Positions 49,742-61,719 of a stretch of DNA of 64,000 nt are shown here, piece by piece (within the stretch, counting starts at the first letter, position 1; every line of letters starts with the position of its first letter). The DNA lies in assembly GCA_920105625.2 (NCBI GenBank), contig OV050033.1, forward strand, positions 96,288,280 to 96,352,279, written 5' to 3'. The notes beneath the pieces were generated by a model that saw only the letters and a program-made list of their open reading frames with translations, made no database searches and was not told the DNA's origin. Source of the stretch: Clusia tigrina. Its lineage: Eukaryota; Arthropoda; Insecta; Diptera; Clusiidae. A program made the position numbers and the translations under genes.

Positions 49742-50823
49742 AAATGGTAATAACTTCTATACGGTACGTCCTACACCTATCAAAGTTTGCAACATACAAA
49801 TGCTTGTAACTTTTTACTGGAGCGTCATAAAACCTTCAAATTTTGTAACAATAAAGTACTCGAGCCTCTTGTCAATTTAAGCTATCGCTCAAAGCTGTGC
49901 TACCCTTGAGTCCCAAATCAAACACTGATAAAGCTTCAAATGGCCCTAACTCCTATACGGTACGTCCTACACCTATCAAAGTTTGCAACATACAAATGCT
50001 TGTAACTTTTTACTGGAGCGTCATAAAACCTTGAAATTTTGTAACAAAAAAGTACTCGAGCCTCTTGTCAATTTAAGCTATCGCTCAAAGCTATCCTACC
50101 CTTGAGTCCCAAATCAAACACTGATAAAACTTCAATTGGCCCTATCTTCTATACGGTACGTCCTACACCTATCAAAGTTTGCAACATACAAATGCTTGTA
50201 ACTTTTTACTGGAGCGTCATAAAAGCTTGAAATTTTGTAACAATAAAGTACTCGAGCCTCTTGTCAATTTGAGCTATCGCTCAAAGCTATCCTACCCTTG
50301 AGTCCCAAATCAAACACTTATAAAACTTCAATTGGCCCTATCTTCTATACGGTACGTCCTACACCTATCAAAGTTTGCAACATACAAATGCTTGAAACTT
50401 TTTACTGGAGCGTCATAAAACCTTGAAATTTTGTGACAATAAAGTACTCGAGCCTCTTGTCAATTTAAGCTATCGCTCAAAGCTGTGCTACCCTTGAGTC
50501 CCAAATCAAACACTGATAAAGCTTCAAAGGGCCCTAACTTCTATATGGTACGTCCACACCTATCAAAGTTTGCAACATACAAATGCTTGTAACTTTTTAC
50601 TGGAGCGTCATAAAACCTTGAAATTTTGTAACAATAAAGTACTGGAGCCTCTTGTCAATTTAAGCTATCGCTCAAAGCTGTGCTACCCTTGAGTCCCAAA
50701 TCAAACACTGATAAAACTTCAAATGGCCCTAACTTCTATACGGTACGTCCTACAGCTATCAAAGTTTGCAACATATAAATGCTTGTAACTTTTTACTGGA
50801 GCGTCATAAAACCTTGAAATTTT
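49061..50823. repeat. 9-monomer tandem duplication in block 4, copy 2
   Basis: Second copy. It ends near the CAATTAAG difference at about 50830. Since it carries cassette 4, this event explains why cassettes 3 and 4 share private changes and sit closer together than the others. Confidence 0.8.
49742..50720. repeat. Five-monomer cassette, copy 4 (979 bp)
   Basis: Same series, 1,763 bp after copy 3. CACTTATAAAAC near 50316 is private to this copy. Sequence after it matches that after copy 1 rather than that after copy 3. Confidence 0.9.
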
Positions 50824-52865
50824 GTAACAATTAAGTACTCGAGCCTCTTGTCAATTTAAGCTATCGCTCAAAGCTATGCTACTATTGAGTCCCAAATCAA
50901 ACACTGATAAAATTTCAAATGGCCCTAACTTCTATACGGTACGTCCTACACCTATCAAAGTTTGCAACATTCAATGGCTTGTAACTTTTTACTGGATCGT
51001 CATAAAACCTTGAAATTTTGTAACAATAAACTACTCGAGCCTCTTGTCAATTTAATCTATCGCTCAGAGCTGTGCTACCATTGAGTCCCAAATCAAACAC
51101 TGATAAAACTTCAAATGGCCCTAATTTCTATACGGTACGTCCTACACCTATCAAATTTTGCAACATATAAATGCTAGTAACTTTTTACTGGAGCGTCATA
51201 AAACCTCGAAATTTTGCAACAATAAAGTACTCGAGCCTCTTGTCAATTTAAGCTATCGCTCAAAGCTATGCTACCCTTGAGTCCCAAATCAAACACTGAT
51301 AAAACTTCATATGGCCCTAACTTCTATACGGTACGTCCTACACCTATCAAAGTTGGCAACATACAAATGCTTGTAACTTTTTACTGGAGCGTCATAAAAC
51401 CTTGAAATATTGTAACAATAAAGTACTCGAGCCTCTTGTCAAGTTAAGCTATCGCTCAAAGCTGTGCTACTCTTGAGTCCCGAATCAAACACTGATAAAA
51501 CTTTAAATGGCAATAACTTCTATACGGTACGGCCTACACCTATCAAAGTTTGCAACATACAAATACGTGTAACTTTTTACTGGAGCGTCATAAAACCTTG
51601 AAATTTTGTAACAATAAAATACTCGAGCCTCTTGTCAATTTAAGCTATCGCTCAAAGCTATGCTACCCTTGAGTCCCAAATCAAACACTGATAAAACTTC
51701 TAATGGTCCTAACTTCTATACGGTACGTCCTACACCTATCAAAGTTTGCAACATACAAATACTTGTAACTTTTTACTGGAGCGTCATAAAACCTTCAAAT
51801 TTTGTAACAATAAAGTACTCGAGCCTCTTGTCAATTTAAGCTATCGCTCAAAGCTATGCTACCCTTGAGTCCCAAATCAAACACTGATAAAACTTCAAAT
51901 GGCCCTAACTTCTATACGGTACGTCCTACACCTATCAAAGTTTGCAACATATAAATGCTTGTAACTTTTTACTGGAGCGTCATAAAACCTTGAAATTTTG
52001 TAAAATTAAGTACTCGAGCCTCTTGTCAATTTAAGCTATTGCTCAAAGCTGTACTACCCTTGAGTCCCAAATCAAACACTGATAAAAATTCAAATGGCCC
52101 TAAATTCTATACGGTACGTCCTACACCTATCAAAGTTTGCAACATATAAATGGTTGTAAGTTTTTAGTGCAGCGTCATAAAACCTTGAAATTTTGTAACA
52201 ATAAAATACTCGAGCCTCTTGTCAATTTAAGCTATCGCTCAAAGCTATGCTACCCTTGAGTCCCAAATCAAACACTGATAAAACTTCTAATGGTCCTAAC
52301 TTCTATACGGTACGTCCTACACCTATCAAAGTTTGCAACATACAAATACTTGTAACTTTTTACTGGAGCGTCATAAAACCTTCAAATTTTGTAACAATAA
52401 AGTACTCGAGCCTCTTGTCAATTTAAGCTATCGCTCAAAGCTATGCTACCCTTGAGTCCCAAATCAAACACTGATAAAACTTCAAATGGCCCTAACTTCT
52501 ATACGGTACGTCCTACACCTATCAAAGTTTGCAACATATAAATGCTTGTAACTTTTTACTGGAGCATCATAAAACCTTGAAATTTTGTAACAATAAAGTA
52601 CTCGCGCCTCTTGTCAATTTAAGCCATCGCTCAAAGCTGTGCTACCCTTGAGTCCCAAATCAAACACTGATAAAAATTCAACTGGCCCTAACTTCTATAC
52701 GGTACGTCCTACACCTATCAAAGTTTGCAACATATAAATGGTTGTAAGTTTTTAGTGCAGCGTCATAAAACCTTGAAATTTTGTAACAATAAAATACTCG
52801 AGCCTCTTGTCAATTTAAGCTATCGCTCAAAGCTATGCTCCCCTTGAGTCCCAAATCAAGCACTG
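50721..52865. repeat. Block 4 end: partner of 43473-45235 plus transition monomers
   Basis: The first nine monomers repeat the series at 43473 with a 7,248-bp offset (37 monomers minus 4 bp), including CATTCAATGGCTTG (50969), GGATCGTCAT, CCCGAATC, ACGGCCTAC and TTTTGTAAAATTAAG. After about 52480 the copies part: a GGAGCATCAT monomer, CTCGCGCCTC and AAGCCATCGC near 52600-52630, then GTGCAGCGTC and AATCAAGCACTG monomers lead into block 5. Confidence 0.85.
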
Positions 52866-54825
52866 ATAAAATTTCAAATGGCCCTAACTTCTATACGGTA
52901 CGTCCTACACCTATCAAAGTTTGCAACATACAAATGCTTGTAACCTTTTACTGGAGCGTCATAAAACATTGAAATTTTGTAACAATAAAGTACTCGAGCC
53001 TCTTGTCAATTTAAGCTATCGCTCAAAGCTATGCTCCCCTTGAGTCCCAAATCAAACACTGATAAAAACTCAAAAGGCTTTAACTTCTATACGGTACGTC
53101 CTACACCTATCAAAGTTTGCAACATACAAATGCTTGTAACTTTTTACTGGAGCGTCATAAAACCTTGAAATTTTGTAACAATAAAGTACTCGAGCCTCTT
53201 GTCAAGTTAAGCTATCGCTCAAAGCTGTGCTACTCTTGAGTCCCAAATCAAACACTGATAAAACTTTAAATGGCAATAACTTCTATACGGTACGTCCTAC
53301 ACCTATCAAAGTTTGCAACATACAAATACGTGTAACTTTTTACTGGAGCGTCATAAAACCTTGAAATTTTGTAACAATAAAATACTCGAGCCTCTTGTCA
53401 ATTTAAGCTATCGCTCAAAGCTATGCTACCCTTGAGTCCCAAATCAAACACTAATAAAACTTCTAATGGTCCTAACTTCTATACGGTACGTCCTACACCT
53501 ATCAAAGTTTGCAACATACAAATACTTGTAACTTTTTACTGGAGCGTCATAAAACCTTCAAATTTTGTAACAATAAAGTACTCGAGCCTCTTGTCAATTT
53601 AAGCTATCGCTCAAAGCTATGCTACCCTTGAGTCCCAAATCAAACACTGATAAAACTTCAAATGGCCCTAAATTCTATACGGTACGTCCTACACCTATCA
53701 AAGTTTGCAACATATAAATGCTTGTAACTTTTTACTGGAGCATCATAAAACCTTGAAATTTTGTAACAATAAAGTACTCGAGCCTCTTGTCAATTTAAGC
53801 TATCGCTCAAAGCTGTGCTACCCTTGAGTCCCAAATCAAACACTGATAAAAATTCAAATGGCCCTAACTTCTATACGGTACGTCCTACACCTATCAAAGT
53901 TTGCAACATATAAATGGTTGTAACTTTTTAGTGCAGCGTCATAAAACCTTGAAATTTTGTAACAATAAAATACTCGAGCCTCTTGTCAATTTAAGCTATC
54001 GCTCAAAGCTATGCTACCCTTAAGTCCCAAATCAAACACTGATAAAACTTCAAATGGCCCTAACTTCTATACGGTACGTCCTACACCTATCAAAGTTTGC
54101 AACATACAAATGCTTGTAACTTTTCACTGGAGCGTCATAAAATTTTGAAATTTTGTAACAATAAAGTACTCGAGCCTCTTGTCAATTTAAGCTATCGCTC
54201 AAAGCTATGCAACCCTTGAGTCCCAAATCAAACACTAATAAAACTTCATATGGCTCTAATTTCTATACGGTACGTCCTACACCTATCAAAGTTTGCAACA
54301 TACAAATGCTTGTAACTTTTTACTGGAGCGTCATAAAACCTTGAAATTTTGTAACAATAAAGTACTCGAGCCTCTTGTCAATTTAAGCTATCGCTCAAAG
54401 CTATCCTACCCTTGAGTCCCAAATCAAACACTGATAAAACTTCAATTGGCCCTAACTTCTAAACGGTACATCCTAAACCTATCAAAGTTTGCAACATACA
54501 AATGCTTGAAACTTTTTATTGGAGCGTCATAAAACCTTGAAATTTTGTAACACTAAAGTACTCGAGCCTCTTGTCAATTTAAGCTATCGCTCAAAGCTAT
54601 CCTACCCTTGAGTCCCAAATCAAACACTGATGAAACTGCAATTGGCCCTATCTTCTATACGGTACGTCCTACACCTATCAAAGTTTGCAACATACAAATG
54701 CTTGAAACTTTTTACTGGAGCGTCTTAAAACCTTGCAATTTTGTAACAATAAAGTACTCGAGCCTCTTGTCAATTTAAGCTATCGCTCAAAGCTATGCTA
54801 CCCTTAAGTCTCAAATCAAACACTT
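52866..54825. repeat. Block 5: 10-monomer tandem duplication, copy 1 (1,960 bp)
   Basis: The left limit is the G/T difference at 52865 versus 54825 (CACTGATAAA against CACTTATAAA). Shared marks are AAAACATTG, CAAAAGGCTTTAAC, AATACGTGTAAC, GGTGCTACCC or GCTGTGC, AAAATTTTGAAAT, CTTCATATGG, CTAAACGGTACATCCTAAACC, AACACTAAAG, GATGAAACTGC and CGTCTTAAAACC. About six differences from copy 2 were seen, for example AAATTCTATACGG near 53670 and CTTTTCACTGG near 54122. Confidence 0.9.
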
Positions 54826-56784
54826 ATAAAATTTCAAATGGCCCTAACTTCTATACGGTACGTCCTACACCTATCAAAGTTTGCAACATACAAATGCTTG
54901 TAACCTTTTACTGGAGCGTCATAAAACATTGAAATTTTGTAACAATAAAGTACTCGAGCCTCTTGTCAATTTAAGCTATCGCTCAAAGCTATGCTCCCCT
55001 TGAGTCCCAAATCAAACACTGATAAAAACTCAAAAGGCTTTAACTTCTATACGGTACGTCCTACACCTATCAAAGTTTGCAACATACAAATGCTTGTAAC
55101 TTTTTACTGGAGCGTCATAAAACCTTGAAATTTTGTAACAATAAAGTACTCGAGCCTCTTGTCAAGTTAAGCTATCGCTCAAAGCTGTGCTACTCTTGAG
55201 TCCCAAATCAAACACTGATAAAACTTTAAATGGCAATAACTTCTATACGGTACGTCCTACACCTATCAAAGTTTGCAACATACAAATACGTGTAACTTTT
55301 TACTGGAGCGTCATAAAACCTTGAAATTTTGTAACAATAAAATACTCGAGCCTCTTGTCAATTTAAGCTATCGCTCAAAGCTATGCTACCCTTGAGTCCC
55401 AAATCAAACACTAATAAAACTTCTAATGGTCCTAACTTCTATACGGTACGTCCTACACCTATCAAAGTTTGCAACATACAAATACTTGTAACTTTTTACT
55501 GGAGCGTCATAAAACCTTCAAATTTTGTAACAATAAAGTACTCGAGCCTCTTGTCAATTTAAGCTATCGCTCAAAGCTATGCTACCCTTGAGTCCCAAAT
55601 CAAACACTGATAAAACTTCAAATGGCCCTAACTTCTATACGGTACGTCCTACACCTATCAAAGTTTGCAACATATAAATGCTTGTAACTTTTTACTGGCG
55701 CATCATAAAACCTTGAAATTTTGTAACAATAAAGTACTCGAGCCTCTTGTCAATTTAAGCTATCGCTCAAAGGTGTGCTACCCTTGAGTCCCAAATCAAA
55801 CACTGATAAAAATTCAAATGGCCCTAACTTCTATACGGTACGTCCTACACCTATCAAAGTTTGCAACATATAAATGGTTGTAACTTTTTAGTGCAGCGTC
55901 ATAAAACCTTGAAATTTTGTAACAATAAAATACTCGAGCCTCTTGTCAATTTAAGCTATCGCTCAAAGCTATGCTACCCTTAAGTCCCAAATCAAACACT
56001 GATAAAACTTCAAATGGCCCTAACTTCTATACGGTACGTCCTACACCTATCAAAGTTTGCAACATACAAATGCTTGTAACTTTTTACTGGAGCGTCATAA
56101 AATTTTGAAATTTTGTAACAATAAAGTACTCGAGCCTCTTGTCAATTTAAGCTATCGCTCAAAGCTATGCAACCCTTGAGTCCCAAATCAAACACTAATA
56201 AAACTTCATATGGCCCTAATTTCTATACGGTACGTCCTACACCTATCAAAGTTTGCAACATACAAATGCTTGTAACTTTTACTGGAGCGTCATAAAACCT
56301 TGAAATTTTGTAACAATAAAGTACTCGAGCCTCTTGTCAATTTAAGCTATCGCTCAAAGCTATCCTACCCTTGAGTCCCAAATCAAACACTGATAAAACT
56401 TCAATTGGCCCTAACTTCTAAACGGTACATCCTAAACCTATCAAAGTTTGCAACATACAAATGCTTGAAACTTTTTATTGGAGCGTCATAAAACCTTGAA
56501 ATTTTGTAACACTAAAGTACTCGAGCCTCTTGTCAATTTAAGCTATCGCTCAAAGCTATCCTACCCTTGAGTCCCAAATCAAACACTGATGAAACTGCAA
56601 TTGGCCCTATCTTCTATACGGTACGTCCTACACCTATCAAAGTTTGCAACATACAAATGCTTGAAACTTTTTACTGGAGCGTCTTAAAACCTTGCAATTT
56701 TGTAACAATAAAGTACTCGAGCCTCTTGTCAATTTAAGCTATCGCTCAAAGCTATGCTACCCTTAAGTCTCAAATCAAACACTT
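54826..56784. repeat. Block 5: 10-monomer tandem duplication, copy 2 (1,959 bp)
   Basis: Second copy, one base shorter because GTAACTTTTACTGG near 56275 has lost a T. Private changes are GGCGCATCAT near 55698 and AAAGGTGTGC near 55771. The alignment with copy 1 may extend to about 56838, where AGTTCGCAAC differs from AGTTTGCAAC. Confidence 0.9.
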
Positions 56785-57567
56785 ATAAAATTTCAAATGG
56801 CCCTAACTTCTATACGGTACGTCCTACACCTATCAAAGTTCGCAACATACAAATGCTTGTAACTTTTTACTGGAGCGTCATAAAACCTTGAAATTTTGTA
56901 ACAATAAAGTACTCGAGCCTCTTTTCAGTTTAAGCTATCTCTCAAAGCTTTGCTACCCTTGAGTCCTAAATCAAACACTGATAAAACTTCAAATGGCTCT
57001 AACTTCTATACGGTACGTCCTACACCTATCAAAGTTTGCAACATACAAATGCTTGTAACTTTTTATTGGAGCGTCATAAAACCTTGAAATTTTGTAACAA
57101 TAAAGTACTCGAGCCTCTTGTCAATTTGAGCTATCGCTCAAAGCTATGCTACCCTTGAGTCCCAAATCAAACACTGATAAAACTTCAAATGGCCCCAACT
57201 TATAAACGGTACGCCCTACACCTATCAAAGTTTGCAACATACAAATGCTTGTAACTTTTTACTGGAGCGTCAGAAAACCTTGAAATTTTGTAACAATAAA
57301 GTACTCGAGCCTCGTGTCAATTTCAGCTATCGCTCAAAGGTATGCTACTCTTGAGTCCCAAATCAAACACTGATAAAACTTCAAATGGCCCTAACTTCTA
57401 TACGGTACGTCTTACACCTATCAAAGTTTGCAACATACAAATGATTGTAACATTTTACTGGAGCGTCATAAAATCTTGAAATTTTGTAACAATAAAGAAC
57501 CCGAGCCTCTTGTCAATTTAAGCTATCGCTCAAAGCTATGCTACCCTTGAGTCCCAAATCAAACACT

Positions 57568-57585
57568 ATACGATACGTCCTACAC
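57568..57585. other. Templated 18-bp replacement inside a monomer, copy a
   Basis: After AAACACT, the usual 19 bp (GATAAAACTTCAAATGGCC) is replaced by 18 bp, ATACGATACGTCCTACAC, and the monomer then resumes at CTAACTTCTATACG. The replacement duplicates the downstream segment TATACGATACGTCCTACAC of the same monomer, with short shared words (CT on entry, CCTA on exit). This looks like a microhomology-driven template switch rather than simple slippage. Confidence 0.85.
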
Positions 57586-57958
57586 CTAACTTCTATACGA
57601 TACGTCCTACACCTATCAAAGTTTGCAACATACAAATGCTTGTAACTTTTTACTGGAGCGTCAGAAAACCTTGAAATTTTGTAACAATAAAGTACTCGAG
57701 CCTCTTGTCAATTTAAGCTATCGCTCAAAGGTATGATACTCTTGAGTCCCAAATCAAACACTGATAAAACTTCAAATGGCCCTAACTTCTATACGGTACG
57801 TCTTACACCTATCAAAGTTTGCAACATAGAAATGATTGTAACATTTTACTGGAGCGTCATAAGATCTTGAAATTTTGTAACAATAAAGAACTCGAGCCTC
57901 TTGTCAATTTAAGCTATCGCTCAAAGCTATGCTACCCTTGAGTCCCAAATCAAACACT

Positions 57959-57976
57959 ATACGATACGTCGTACAC
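57959..57976. other. Templated 18-bp replacement, copy b
   Basis: Same replacement as at 57568, 391 bp downstream, with one private change (ATACGTCGTACAC). It came from duplication of the dimer carrying copy a, not from a new event. Confidence 0.85.
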
Positions 57977-57996
57977 CTAACTTCTATACGATACGT

Positions 57997-60900
57997 CCTA
58001 CACCTATCAAAGTTTGCAACATACAAATGCTTGTAACTTTTTACTGGAGCGTCATAAAACCTTGAAATTTTGTGGCAATAAAGTACTCGAGCCTCTTGTC
58101 AATTTAAGCTATCGTTCAAAGCTATGCTTCCCTTGAGCCCCAAATCATACTCTGATAAAACTTCAAATGGCCCTAACTTCTATACGGTACGTCCTACACC
58201 TATCAAAGTTTGCAACATACAAATGCTTGTAACTTTTTACTGGAGCGTCATAAAACCTTGAAATTTTGTAGCAATAAAGTACTCGAGCCTCTTGTCAATT
58301 TAAGCTATCGTTCAAAGCTATGCTACCCTTGAGTCCCAAATCAAACACTGATAAAACTTCAAATGGCCCTAACTTCTATACGATACGTCCTACACCTATC
58401 AAAGTTTGCAACATACAAATGCTTGTAAATTTTTACTGGAGCGTCATAAAACCTTGAAATTTTGTAACAATAAAGTACTCGAGCCTCTTGTCATTTTAAG
58501 CTATCGCTCAAAGCTAAGCTACCCTTGAGTCCCAAATCAAACACTATACGATACGTCCTACACCTAACTTCTATACGATACGTCCTACACCTATCAAAGT
58601 TTGCAACATACAAATGCTTGTAACTTTTTACTGGAGCGTCATAAAACCTTGAAATTTTGTAGCAATAAAGTACTCGAGCCTCTTGTCAATTTAAGCTATC
58701 GTTCAAAGCTATGCTACCCTTGAGTCCCAAATCATACTCTGATAAAACTTCAAATGGCCCTAACTTCTATACGGTACGTCCTAGACCTATCAAAGTTTGC
58801 AACATACAAATGCTTGTAACTTTTTACTGGAGCGTCATAAAACCTTGAAATTTTGTAGCAATAAAGTACTCGAGCCTCTTGTCAATTTAAGCTATCGTTC
58901 AAAGCTATGCTACTCTTGAGTCCCAAATCAAACACTGATAAAACTTCAAATGGCCCTAACTTCTATACGGTACGTCTTACACCTATCAAAGTTTGCAACA
59001 TACAAATGCTTGTAACTTTTTAATGGAGCGTCATAAAATCTTGAAATTTTGTAACAATAAAGTACTCGAGCCTCTTGTCAATTTAAGCTATCGCTCAAAG
59101 CTATGCAACCCTTGAGTCCCAAATCAAACACTGATAAAACTTCATATGGCCCTAACTTCTATACGGTACGTCCTACACCTATAAAAGTTTGCAACATACA
59201 AATGCTTGTCACTTTTTACTGGAGCGCCATAAAGCCTTGAAATTTTGTAACAATAAAGTTCGCGAGCCTCTTGTCAATTTAAGCTATCGCTCAAAACTAT
59301 CCTACCCTTGAGTCCCAAATCAAACACTGATAAAACTTCAAATGGCCCTAACTTCTAAACGGTACATCCTAAACCTATCAAAGTTTGCAACATACAAATG
59401 CTTGAAACTTTTTATTGGAGCGTCATAAAACCTTGAAATTTTGTAACAATAAAGTACTCGAGCCTCTTGTCAATTTAAGCTATCGCTCAAAGCTATCCTA
59501 CCCTTGAGTCCCAAATCAAACACTGATGAAACTTCAATTGGCCCTATCTTCTATACGGTACGTCCTACACCTATCAAAGTTTGCAACATACAAATGCTTG
59601 AAACTTTTTACTGGAGCGTCATAAAACCTTGAAATTTTGTAACAATAAAGTACTCGAGCCTCTTGTCAATTTAAGCTATCGCTCAAAGCTATGCTACCCT
59701 TAAGTCTCAAATCAAACACTTATAAAATTTCAAATGGCCCTAACTTCTATACGGTACGTCCTACACCTATCAAAGTTTGCAACATACAAATGCTTGTAAC
59801 TTTTTACTGGATCGTCATAAAACCTTGAAATTTTGTAACAATAAAGTACTCGAGCCTCTTGTCAATTTAAGCTATCGTTCAAAGCTATGCTACCCTTGAG
59901 TCCCAAATCAAACACTGATAAAACTTCAAATGGCCCTAACTTCTATACGATACGTCCTACACCTATCAAAGTTTGCAACATACAAATGCTTGTAACTTTT
60001 TACTGGAGCGTCATAAAACCTTGAAATTTTGTAACAATAAAGTACTCGAGCCTCTTGTCAATTTAAGCTATCGCTCAAACCTATCCTACCCTTGAGTCCC
60101 AAATCATACTCTGATAAAACTTCAAATGGCCCTAACTTCTATACGGTACGTCCTATACCTATCAAAGTTTGCAACATACAAATGCTTGTAAGTTTTTACT
60201 GGAACGTCATAAAACCTTGAAATTTTGTAACAATAAAGTACTCGAGCCTCTTGTCAATTTCAGCTATCGCTCAAAGGTATGCTACTCTTGAGTCCCAAAT
60301 CAAACACTGATAAAACTTCAAATGGCCCTAACTTCTATACGGTACGTCTTACACCTATCAAAGTTTGCAACATACAAATGCTTGTAACTTTTTACTGGAG
60401 CGTCATAAAATCTTGAAATTTTGTAACAATAAAGTACTCGAGCCTCTTGTCAATTTAAGCTATCGCTCAAAGCTATGCAACCCTTGAGTCCCAAATCAAA
60501 CACTGATAAAACTTAATATGGCCCTAACTTCTATACGGTACGTCCTACACCTATAAAAGTTTGCAACATACAAATGCTTGTAACTTTTTACTGGAGCGTC
60601 ATAAAGCCTTGAAATTTTGTAACAATAAAGTTCGCGAGCCTCTTGTCAATTTAAGCTATCGCTCAAAACTATCCTACCCTTGAGTCCCAAATCAAACACT
60701 GATAAAACTTCAATTGGCCCTAACTTCTATACGGTACATCCTACACCTATCAAAGTTTGCAACATACAAATGCTTGAAACTTTTTATTGGAGCGTCATAA
60801 AACCTTGAAATTTTGTAACAATAAAGTACTCGAGCCTCTTGTCAATTTAAGCTATCGCTCCAAGCTATGCTACCCTTGAGTCCCAAATCAAACACTGATA

Positions 60901-61719
60901 AAACTTGAAATGGCCCTAACTTCTATACGGTACGTCCTACAACTATCAAAGTTTGCAACATACAAATGCTTTTAACCTTTTACTGGAGCGTCATAAAACC
61001 TTGAAATTTTGTAACAATAAAGTACTCGAGCCTGTTGTCAATTTAAGCTATCGCTCAAAGCTGTGCTACCCTTGAGTCCCAAATCAAACACTGATAAAGC
61101 TTCAAATGGCCCTAACTTCTATACGGTACGTCCTACACCTATCAAAGTTTGCAACATACAAATGCTTATAACTTTTTACTGGCGCGTCATAAAACCTTGA
61201 AATTTTGTAACAATAAAGTACTCGAGCCTCTTGTCAATTTAAGCTATCGCTCAAAGCTATGCTCCCCTTGAGTCCCAAATCAAACACTGACAAAAATTCA
61301 AATGGCTCTAACTTCTATACGTTACGTTCTACACCTATCAAAGTTTGCAACATACAAATGCTTGTAACTTTTTACTGGAGCGTCATAAAACCTCGAAATT
61401 TTGTAAAAATAAAGTACTCGGGCCTCTTGTCAATTTCAGCTATCGCTCAAAGGTATGCTACTCTTGAGTCCCAAATCAAACACTGATAAAACTTCAAATG
61501 ACCCTAACTTCTATACGGTACGTCTTACACCTATCAAAGTTTGCAACATACAAATGCTTGTAACTTTTTACTGGAGCGTCATAAAACCTTGAAATTTTGT
61601 AACAATAAAGTACTCGAGCCTCTTGTCAATTTGAGCTATCGCTCAAAGCTATGCTACCCTTGAGTCCCAAATCAAACACTGATAAAACTTCAAATGGCCC
61701 TAACTTATAAACGGTACGC
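57997..61719. repeat. 3,723-bp duplication, copy 1 (19 monomers)
   Basis: The left limit is set by T at 57996 against C at 61719. Marks repeated 3,723 bp away are TTTTGTGGCAATAAAG, CCCCAAATCATACTCTG, TTTTGTAGCAATAAAG, TATCGTTCAAAG, CTATACGATACG, CTAGACCTATC, TTTTTAATGG, CGCCATAAAGCC, GTTCGCGAGCC and CACTTATAAAATTTC. The segment from 60278 to 61719 has no partner inside the window because copy 2 is cut by the end. Confidence 0.9.
58546..58563. other. Templated 18-bp replacement, copy c
   Basis: Same replacement, 587 bp after copy b (three monomers less one base). It follows TCATTTTAAGC and AAGCTAAGC marks and lies inside copy 1 of the 3,723-bp duplication. Confidence 0.85.

Larger units (their letters stand above)
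56785..57996. repeat. Block 6 start: divergent monomers and 391-bp dimer repeat
   Basis: Satellite only. Monomers here carry many private changes: TTTTCAGTTTAAG and CTATCTCTC near 56930, AACTTATAAACGG with GTACGCCC near 57200, CGTCAGAAAACC near 57270 and 57660, and AATGATTGTAACATTTTAC near 57445 and 57835. A two-monomer unit of 391 bp (CGTCTTACACC, AATGATTG, TAAAGAAC, then the replaced segment) occurs twice in tandem, from about 57350 and 57741. Confidence 0.85.

Noticed and set aside
57541..58000. Insertion of a mobile element at the CTATACGATACG segments
   Set aside because: The extra sequence is a copy of the monomer itself, length is unchanged within 1 bp, and there are no terminal inverted repeats or target duplications.
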